Shown here one piece after another: positions 56,180 through 64,000 of a stretch of DNA of 64,000 bases (position 1 is its first letter; every line of letters begins with the position of its first letter). The notes below the pieces were generated by a model that saw only the letters and a list, made by a program, of their open reading frames with translations, was not told where the DNA came from and searched no databases. Origin of the DNA: Ceratobasidium sp. AG-K (lineage: Eukaryota; Basidiomycota; Agaricomycetes; Cantharellales; Ceratobasidiaceae); assembly GCA_037039685.1 (NCBI GenBank), contig JAWNGF010000003.1:1860001-1924000 (forward strand), written 5' to 3'. The position numbers were made by a program, and so were the translations under genes.

Positions 56180-58696
56180 TTAGGCGTCGGGCTTGAGGGT
56201 CACCCACGAGTCTTTGGTCTCGGCGGCGGGGGCAGGAGAGTCGAGCGAGATGGAAGCGACGGCGGCTTCGGCAGCCTTGACCTTTTCGGCAGCAGCAGCG
56301 TCGGCCTTTTCCTTTTCCTGACGTTCCTTGTCTTCCTTGGCCTTGCGCTCGCGCTCCTTGTCGTCGGCCTCGCGGTCGAGGCGGGCTTGCTCACGCTCTT
56401 CCTTGCGCTTGCGCTCCCGCTCCTCCTCGCGATCTCTGCGCTCCTTTTCTTCCCGATCACGACGACGCTTCTCACGGTCTGCGCGCTCCTTGGCCTCGCG
56501 CTATCGTACTTGTGAGTACATGCTCGACGACTAGGACGTAAGACTCACCTCTTCCTTTTCACGCTGCATCCTCGCCTTGAGCTCACGCTCCGAGATGACC
56601 CAGGCAGCCGCGTCATCGGCGGCGGATTGCGGCCTGGTCTTGTTCTTCAACAAGTACCCTTGCAGCGACGCAACCGAAAACTCCTCGTCGGGAATGGACG
56701 ATGCAAACTTCTTGGCAAGCTGGGCCAGGGTCGCCGCGTCCAATCGCTTGGCAGGAGTGAGCGTGGGCGTGAGCGTGCCGTCGGGGAGACGCTCGGGCTT
56801 TTTGCGGCAGCTGCAGTCGCCTTCGTGCTCCTCGACTGGGATGCCAGCTGCGCGCTTTTCCTCCTCGATGGAAGGAGGAGGACCGGGCGGGATGCTGTCG
56901 ACCGAGGCGGCGGGGAAGAAGTTGTTGAAGAGCTGCTCGCATTGCCACTTGGTGGCATTCTTGAACTCGATCCAGACATCCATTCGGCCGGGGCGGGACA
57001 GGGCCGGGTCGAGGCGTTCGAGATGGTTGGTCGTACTGTGCCGAGGTGAGTCACGGCTTGAGCAACGAATGGATTGACTCACGCAAAGAGGATGCGGCCC
57101 TCGCTGGCGGCGACACCATCGAGAGCATTGAGCAGACCGCTCAGACTGAGGGTGTTGACGTCCTCCTTCTTCTCATTACCATTGCTGTTGCCGTTCGAGT
57201 CGTTGTTATTGTTATTACTCTCGTCCTTTTTCTCAGCGGTCGGTGCACCGGTGGATGCACCATCTCGAGAGGTCGAACGGGTAAACGCAGCGTCCAAGTC
57301 CTCCAGCAGCACAATGCAACGCTAATCACATGCAACAGGCGATTACGTCAGCTCATTTGGGAACCTCGAGTCAAATAAACAAAGACGCACTGCGGGGACA
57401 CGTCCCATGAGAGCGGTGAGGGTGGCATCGTTGATCCAACTCGAGGAGAGCGATACGACGTAGATGTCGAGGGCAAGTTCACCGGCGATCGCATGGATGA
57501 GCGACGACTTTCCAGAGCCTTGGCACGGGGTCAGCAAGGCTCAGGGACTAATTAGAGTTTGGGGGAGGAAAGTTGGGGTTGGGGGGGAACTGATACGGAC
57601 CTGGAACACCGTGCAAGAGGTAGCCTCGTCGGAACGGAATGCCGCGGTCAGCATACCACTTTTCACTCTTGAGGAAGTCGCGTGTGTCTGCCAGAAGCAT
57701 CTCCTTGACACCCGGGGCGAGAACGATCGAACTCATTGGGCGCTAATGACAATGAGGTCAGACGGCGATCAGTGGTCAGTGTGGGGGGGAACCTGCCTTT
57801 TGCCTCGAGTCGGTCCATCGCCAAGAGCCGTGCTGCGAACCAACCGATGAGCTTCGACGGGAGGAGCGATGACGACGACGGCGACGCACCGAATCTGCAA
57901 AGAAGATTTGTACACGGTGCTCTGCATCACGCTCGTACTCTTTCTTTGCTTCAAGCACCAACTGCTTGAGAATATTGTTTGACCGGGCAACCACCGAGAT
58001 CGACAGCAACTCATCCCCATTGGTCTGACGTGAGCGACACACACGCAGCCAGTGGCCCTTGTAGTAGATTGTATGTGTCGTGTCAAAGCTAATTGGACGT
58101 GAGAATGATTCACAGGGGCGGCGATAGTACGTACGTCGGCATGAACACCACACGCATCTTCTGCTTGCCAGGGGCATCGTCCTCGTCAGCCTCGAGGTCC
58201 TCAAACTCGTCGCCGAAACTCGAGTTCATTGCGCCAGGCACGTTGGTCCTGCTGCGGGGTGAGATGGGTCGTGTGGCTGACAAACCACTTACCTCGTCGT
58301 GGTCTCGAACTCGCGGCTGCGACCCCATGCGGGCTGCTTGCACAACCTGTGGAATGTTAGACAGGCCAAGTGTCATGCGGTGCTGACTTGCCAATGCATA
58401 AGCCCTGGGATTGCGTCAGCTCATGTCCCACCAGCGAACATCGTACTCACAGTCATATGGGTAGTCGTCCTCGCTGAACTTGGCGGTCAGGTAGAAACCT
58501 GCGCTATATGAGTACATGTAGTGTCCGCCACCAGACACTTACTGTTGACAAATGAACTCCATGCCGAGCTGGACACTCTGCGGGCAGTCTCAACGGTACC
58601 GCCGAGAACAACAAGCTTCATGCCATCGACGACGCCGCCAGACGAGCCGCCGACGAACGGCGACACAAGGCTGGAGACGGCACTGAACATCTCCAT
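56180..58696 (-). CDS. BCS1: BCS1-like AAA ATPase with a charged C-terminal tail
   Basis: Predicted exons on minus: 58696-58543, 58498-58451, 58404-58392, 58346-58293, 58248-58135, 58088-57890, 57832-57797, 57742-57601, 57518-57391, 57321-57083, 57035-56549, 56500-56180 (644 residues). The BCS1 N-terminal domain is clear (FYLTAKFSEDDYPYDW, REFETTTR, HTIYYKGHWL, HGSWRWTDSR, RPMSSIVLAPGVKE), then Walker A GVPGSGKSS, Walker B CIVLLEDLD, an Asn/Ser/Lys-rich insertion (residues about 385-420), LSLSGLLNALDG, TTNHLERLDPALSRPGRMD. After the AAA domain comes a Lys/Arg/Glu-rich probable long helix of about 100 residues, absent from classical mitochondrial Bcs1. Fungal genomes encode several such BCS1-like paralogues; mitochondrial Rieske-protein translocation is only one possibility. 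Two introns begin with GC. Confidence 0.88.
57743..57796 (-). other. Probable GC-AG intron in the BCS1-like gene
   Basis: Opens GCAGGT and closes CATTAG. It is the only cut that keeps DSRQK joined in frame to RPMSSIVL; the GT four bases later shifts the frame. Confidence 0.6.
58347..58391 (-). other. GC-AG intron next to a 13-base microexon in the BCS1-like gene
   Basis: Opens GCAAGT, the commonest GC donor, closes CCACAG, 45 bases. The exon before it (58404-58392) is 13 bases. Splicing gives DYPYDWLMHWLCKQPAWGRSREFE, the expected family continuity. Confidence 0.75.
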
Positions 58697-60491
58697 GGTG
58701 GTAATGCTATGAGATCGGAATGGTGGTCGGCGGGAAGAACACAGTCCAGCCCAATTGATCCCCGCTATATAAGGTGGCTAGTCTCACTAACGACACGAGG
58801 CCGTGCGACCCTGAATTCGGTTTCGGTTCCCGACTTAGCGCCATGACTCCGCCAGCGAATGTCTCCAACAGACGCATCTGCTGTGAAATGACTCGGCCCA
58901 CACCGCATTGGCGGAAACACAACTCTGCCTGTCTAATCGCACTTTCAGACCCAAATCAGGCCCATTAGCCGTTGGTTCGGCCTCGTTGACCGAGCTTGCC
59001 CCCCGCCCCGACCAAGTCACCACTCTGCCATAGGCTGCTCCTCTGTCCGACGTCGCCCGCACCATCTTCAGTGCGTCGTCAACGACCCGCCACGAGTACG
59101 CACAGACCACTTTCAGATCTCGAACCCTGAATACCGGTGTTCCGGATCCGATCGGGCGCCCGCATAATCCCACAGCGTCTATCCAGGCAGTGGGCGATAA
59201 CACCGATTAACGTCTCTGCATTGCACGTGTATCCTATATTACCCCGACTGTGCCCAGATCCCCTTTATTTGCTTCGACTTCCGCGTGCATTGCGCAAGGG
59301 GTTGTCGTCGATAATAACCCCCTTCTCCACTATCCGTGGCGTATCGTATATAGACATATCGAATCTGACAATCCTTTTGCTTCTCCATTCATCTTGCCCG
59401 ACCTGGCAACGCCGACCCGCTGTTCTGTATGCTCGCTGTTCTCGGAACGGCGGCCCCGTTGTATGCTCTCAAATTCAATTGGCGACGTTGATGGTGATGA
59501 GGTTCTAGAGCCCGTAATCCCGAAAGCTTTGCGCCTAATGTTGGCGTACGCCTCGTCGCGATGGTCTGTCGGCATTTCCGATTTGGACGTAGATAGCTCA
59601 GTATTAGGGTACCGAACGCTGTCTATGACATATGATGCGAAAGTCTCTGCATGAAGTGCGCACCACTAGCTCGTGGGAGACTAGGGGTAGGGTTTAATTT
59701 ACCGTTGTAAAGAAGTTTCAGAACCTCCCTGCAACGACGCGCTCTAGGTGAGGTGGAATGTTGGCCACTGGGTGATGTACGGTGCGTGCTGGACCGCTGT
59801 GGCTGTTCATCTCGATACTCGGTGCCTTGCTGTTGCCTTTTATCCTTGCGGGGTGACGAGGTCGAACCCAATGAACAGTTAGGCTCTTTAAGGTCACCCG
59901 CTCAAGACTCGAGGTGGCAACATCGGGCTGTCTTGCCCACCTACGGCCCTTCCGAACAGAAGTCTGGACCGGTGTTCGTTCCGTGGCCGTTTTCACTCGG
60001 TACTTTATCCACCCTCAGGCCGTTGGTTATGCCCCCTCGTGGATGCTACCGCCGGCGCGCTAGTCCCTCTCCCCATGCGGTGGCAACACGGTCGTAATCA
60101 TTCAGGCACACACGCGCGGCACATTTTATATTTATAACTTGTCTCCAGCCAAGTCCAAGTCGAGTGCTCGCTTGGCTTACTTGGTCAAGTTGTATGCAAG
60201 TGCCCACAAGGGGAATTAAATCACCATAAATACCATCAGTTAATTACCTCCATGTATGTGCAATTCCAACACCCACACAAATCCCGGGGTCCCGCCGCTG
60301 AAACAAACTCGCGACCCCGGGCACAGCCGAGAACGGGCCTTGGCGGCGCGTCTATAATAAGTAAGCCTAGTGTCAAAAACGACACATCGTTCCCTTTTTT
60401 CTCGTCTCTCTTTCTTGTTGCTTTCCCCACTCACACTCGTTTATCTCCCCCTTCGTCGCCGTTGAGCTCTCCATTTTTCTGGATTGCTGAG
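58697..60491. promoter_or_regulatory. 1.8-kb divergent upstream region of BCS1-like and KRE6 genes
   Basis: No supported gene. A TATATAAG-type element lies at about 58765-58772, some 70 bases upstream of the BCS1-like start, and TATAATAA at 60353-60360, about 130 bases before the KRE6 start, followed by a C/T-rich tract to the ATG. These are plausible core promoter elements. Open frames such as 58835-59203 minus are not supported. Confidence 0.4.
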
Positions 60492-62859
60492 ATGGCCACT
60501 TCGGGCCGATTCCAGAATGCGAGGCCGTACTTGCAGACTGCGTCACCATCGACGGCCAACTTGCTACCGCATGAAAAGTCAAGCCCAAGCGCGGCGATGA
60601 TGCAACCTCCTGCGTCACCCATATCTCCCGGTGGCCTCACACCGCGCACCGCCCAACCGTTTTTAGGTGCCGGCGAGCGACGGGTACGTTTTTCAGTTGT
60701 TTACGCGACCGAGCTAATAAGTGATGCAGGGATCCGTATCGACCTTGTCCGATAAAGTACGTTATGTTCTTGGTTGCTTGGACGCGTATTTATAGTTTGC
60801 CTAGTACTCCTTGGCACCTGACCCGCGGCAATGGGGCTCGGGTCTGTCCATGTCGGACCGCGAACCCGACGACGACTTGCACAACCCTGATCCTAGGCGA
60901 GACCACCGCATCGACCGCGGCGGGTCCATCTGCACCGGACGCGGTATCCTCAACCTGGGCTGTCTCGCCATCCTGCTCCTCGGACTCATGATGCTCTTTG
61001 CCGGGTACCCCCTCCTCGTCACCTTTTTGGAAAAAGAACCCGAGACGTTGGGTGGGTACAACCTTGGCGGGATCAACGCGACTGGACAGGTGCGTCTGGT
61101 TTGAGTTTCAGTTGGGAGCGATGTAAACAAGTGTACACAGGTACCCGAGATGATTGGCAACTTTGGCCTGATCGACAAGGACACGCCTGCCGAGGCCTAT
61201 ACGCGCATTTCGATTGACGATGGGTCCGAGTGGGATTTGGTGTTTAGCGATGAGTTCAATACCGAAGGGCGCACGTTTTATCCTGGCGACGACCCGTACT
61301 GGGAGGCCGTTGACTTGCACTACTGGGGAACGAACAACTTGGAGTGGTATGATCCTTCGGCGTTGACGACCAAGGGCGGAAACTTGAACGTTACGCTGAG
61401 CAAATCGGCTCCCAAGTACCACGGGTTGGATTACATGGGCGGCATGATGTCGACTTGGAACAAGTTTTGCTTTACTGGAGGGTACTTTGAAGGTGAGCCC
61501 AGTGTCGTTTCAGCATGAACTCGACTAATACATTGTAGCCAATGTGTCGCTGCCCGGAAGCACGAAAGCATATGGTCTCTGGCCTGCTATTTGGGCAATG
61601 GGAAATCTCGGACGCGCAGGATTTGGTGCCTCTCTGGACGGAACCTGGCCATACACCTACGTATGTCCATCTCTTGCCACCTAGCACTCTAACTAACCTC
61701 CTTTTCCAGGATACATGCGACGTCGGAACCCTCGCAAACCAGTCGTTCACTGCTACCACACCCCCAGGCGCGCACAAGGACGGCGACCCAGGCAAGGATG
61801 GCGAGCTGTCGTACCTTCCCGGTCAACGTCTGAGCGCGTGCACATGCAAGGGCGAGCCGCACCCCGGTCCTATCCGTGCGGATGGAACGTTTGTCGGACG
61901 CGCGGCACCCGAGATTGACATGTTCGAAGCTCAGGTTTCGGGTGACTATATTGGCCATGTCAGTCAGTCAGGTCAATGGGCTCCGTTCAACTATCACTAG
62001 TGAGTTGTTTGTTTGTTTGTTTGTTTAGCTGTGTGCTGACTTGTGGTTCAGCGAGTGGTTCAATACGACGTAGGTGTTGGTAGATATATCTGGAGCCAAG
62101 CTAACTAGTTGAATAGGGAGAACATCAAGATCTACGACCCGACTATCACTAAACTCAACGAGTACACTGGTGGTGCGTACCAGCAAAGTACCTCGGGTCT
62201 AGTTACCACGAACCAGGTGAGTAAGTGTGCGCTCGTATCAAGAAGGTGTCTAAATGTGCAATGTAGGAGTGCTACAGCGCCGGTGGAGGATGCTTCTCTG
62301 TCTACGGGTTCGAGTACAAGCCTGGTTATGACGGATACATTACCTGGGTTAGCGACGGCAAGCCATCCTGGAGTGTTCGTGGTGCTGGAATGGGCCCTGA
62401 TGAGCGCGTCGAGTTGACCGGCGGACGACCTGTGCCTATGGAGCCCATGTACCTGGTATGTTGATTGGCTTGCGTCTGAAACACAACTAACGACTCGCAG
62501 ATCATCAACTTGGGTATATCGCCCAACTTTGGTGCCATCGACTGGGACAACTTGGTCTGGCCCTCGTTTATGCTTGTCGACTGGGTCCGAGTGTACCAAC
62601 CCAAGGATTCGCACAACATTGGCTGCGACCCGCCAGATTTCCCTACCCGCGAGTACATCAACACGTAAGTATGATTATTAGTCGCAGTTCGCCTTCTGAC
62701 CCGATTGATGCAGTTACATCGAGGCATACACCAACCCTAGTAAGTCCTATGATTGTCAGGGTGTATACCTGTGCTGACCGTTCTGTAGATCTGACAACCT
62801 GGGTGGACGACTATGGCCAGAAGATCCCCAAGAACCGCCTGATTGACGGTTGCACCTAA
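60492..62859 (+). CDS. KRE6: Beta-1,6-glucan synthesis protein (KRE6/SKN1, GH16)
   Basis: Twelve predicted exons: 60492-60683, 60730-60756, 60805-61089, 61141-61492, 61539-61660, 61710-61999, 62052-62069, 62117-62216, 62267-62455, 62501-62664, 62714-62739, 62789-62859 (611 residues, stop TAA). Type II membrane protein: a cytosolic Ser/Pro-rich N-terminus, one membrane segment about residues 121-148 (NLGCLAILLLGLMMLF), then a lumenal GH16-like domain. Signatures: WDLVFSDEFNTEGRTFYPGDDPYWEAVD, WYDPSA, GLWPAIWAMGNLGR, APEIDMFEAQV (catalytic-type Glu/Asp/Glu) and WDNLVWPSFMLVDWVRVYQ. Cys-rich CDVG, CTCKG and IGCDPPDFP support a secretory protein. Needed for cell-wall beta-1,6-glucan. Contains an 18-base exon. 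Confidence 0.95.
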
Positions 62860-63130
62860 TTTGATTAGCTGATCTTGCTTTCAATATTTATCTGGGATTT
62901 CATCGTCGTACAACTCATTTCGGAGCACGGACATTGCATTACGTCTCACGCAACCTTTCTGTTTATATTTTCCTATTATTTCCTTTGTCATACCATAGAA
63001 AGCATATTACTTGTTGCGAAGCGGGGGGTTGACGTAAGCATACTATAAGAGCTGGGGCGGCCCACGACAGATGCAATTGGCAGCTGGATTCTGTAATGCC
63101 GAGCGCGCTGTCGCTATCTCTACACTTGCC

Positions 63131-64000
63131 ATGCACCGGATCAGCACGACGCCTGGCCCCAGCAGCTTCAACATCGGCACAAATTACAAAGTCAACTCGT
63201 CGCCTGCACCCAGGCACGATGCGCTGGCACCCGACCCGCATGTGTACACCAGCGCCAGTGCGATTGGTGCTGGTCGAGGGGCACGACGGAGGGTGGCAAG
63301 TGAGGATGATGCTGCCAAGGCGATGCTCGATGATCCGTGGGGAGACTCTCAGTCGGCGTCGAGCAGCGGACGTACTGGGCTGCGGTCTCGTTCACGATCA
63401 CATTCGACGCATGCCAATGGACAGCATCCATTGCAAGCAAATGGAAACGGAAACGACGCAGCGGACACGAGGCCTGGTTTGCGGCGGATGTTGTCGTCCA
63501 AAGATGGAAAAGGCGGGGTCTGGGGGTTCTCTGATGGCTGGGTCGAAGAGGAGCCAGAGGACGAGGGGCAAAAGGAAAGGCCAAGTGGGACGTCCAGGGA
63601 GATGCTTGTTCACAAGGTATGCCATGCAAGACCGCAAATAGCTTATATTAAAATTATCGCGCAGGTCCAGCCCAAGGATTCGCTCGCAGGCGTTGCGTTG
63701 CGATACGGCGTTTCCCTCGCCGACATCCGCAAAGTAAACAAACTCTGGGCCGCAGACTCGATCCATCTTCGTTCTGTGCTCTACATTCCCCTCAACGCCA
63801 ATCTCAAACTCGGATATAGCACCAACCTTATTGACCTCCGCACACCGGACCAAGAGCGCGATGCTCAGCTTTCGCCTGATCGAGACGACGCCTCTACGTC
63901 TGCGTCGAGCACGCTGCGGCCCCTCCTGAAGACAAACCCACTATCCAACACGTTCCCGTATCCGAGCTATCATTCTTTCCCCCGCCAACCTCCCCTAGAA
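63131..64000 (+). CDS. LysM-domain protein, 3' partial
   Basis: Predicted exons 63131-63616 and 63665 onward, running off the window still open (274 residues visible). No signal peptide; the first 160 residues are disordered, Ser/Arg/Gly-rich with an acidic end (DGWVEEEPEDEG). The LysM domain spans the intron: MLVHKVQPKDSLAGVALRYGVSLADIRKVNKLW and SVLYIPL. This architecture, an internal LysM in a protein without secretion signal, resembles the eukaryotic LYSMD family and not secreted chitin-binding effectors. Start chosen at the first ATG giving the continuous frame. Confidence 0.85.
   Translation, partial: MHRISTTPGPSSFNIGTNYKVNSSPAPRHDALAPDPHVYTSASAIGAGRGARRRVASEDDAAKAMLDDPWGDSQSASSSGRTGLRSRSRSHSTHANGQHPLQANGNGNDAADTRPGLRRMLSSKDGKGGVWGFSDGWVEEEPEDEGQKERPSGTSREMLVHKVCHARPQIAYIKIIAQVQPKDSLAGVALRYGVSLADIRKVNKLWAADSIHLRSVLYIPLNANLKLGYSTNLIDLRTPDQERDAQLSPDRDDASTSASSTLRPLLKTNPLSNTFPYPSYHSFPRQPPLE

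Noticed and set aside
1..64000. CRISPR array, transposon, biosynthetic cluster or viral insertion
   Set aside because: No regular spaced repeats, no transposase, integrase or reverse transcriptase motifs, no terminal repeats with target duplications, and no clustering of tailoring enzymes were seen.

Overview
This is a gene-dense stretch of a fungal nuclear genome. Nearly every gene carries several very short spliceosomal introns (mostly 45-60 bases, GT...AG, often with a CTAAC/CTGAC-like branch site), coding GC is near 50%, and the products (BSD-domain protein, NIMA kinase, KRE6/SKN1, Rvs161, group-I G alpha, fungal BCS1-like AAA protein, SNO1/PDX2) match a filamentous basidiomycete. The intron density, microexons and protein flavour suggest Agaricomycetes, perhaps a Rhizoctonia/Ceratobasidium-like lineage; that finer placement is inference only. 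I rebuilt gene models by hand from reading frames, splice signals and phase continuity, so exon edges are predictions.

Layout. 1-8661: ADE6 (cut at the window edge) converging on VPS8. 8771-14428: an unknown membrane-anchored protein, an RRM/coiled-coil protein and, on minus, a BSD-domain protein. 14429-17447: sparse region with an intron-containing tRNA-Leu(CAA), an inverted copy of its 3' part and a doubtful small gene. 17448-25170: NIMA kinase, DPH2, a hemerythrin-like protein, SDHAF4 and thymidylate synthase. 26638-28874: two adjacent membrane-anchored glutaredoxin-like genes. 29698-33534: HAD phosphatase, small PHD-finger protein, BRO1-domain protein. 34356-43644: an uncharacterised 949-residue protein, RVS161, a GRDP/DUF1399 protein, an EXS-domain membrane protein. 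43691-47494: DBP7 and a ubiquitin-like/BAG co-chaperone. 48465-56179: a multi-pass membrane glycoprotein, SNO1/PDX2, G alpha. 56180-64000: a BCS1-like ATPase, KRE6/SKN1 and the start of a LysM protein.

The genes are mostly unrelated housekeeping functions (purine and thymidylate synthesis, vitamin B6, diphthamide, ribosome biogenesis, endosomal tethering, endocytosis, G-protein signalling, cell-wall glucan). There is no operon-like logic, secondary-metabolite cluster, CRISPR array or recognisable transposon. Close packing is evident: several divergent pairs have start codons about 100 bases apart and several convergent pairs have stops under 100 bases apart.

The most notable signals are in gene structure. 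There are very small exons of 6, 10, 11 and 13 bases, one of which carries the catalytic cysteine of a glutaredoxin; at least three well-supported GC-AG introns plus one probable; two introns that are stop-free and a multiple of three; and four genes that each appear to lack exactly one base. I did not find a clearly undescribed biological system; the paired glutaredoxins (one normal, one apparently without its cysteine) and the tRNA-derived hairpin are the best candidates for follow-up.
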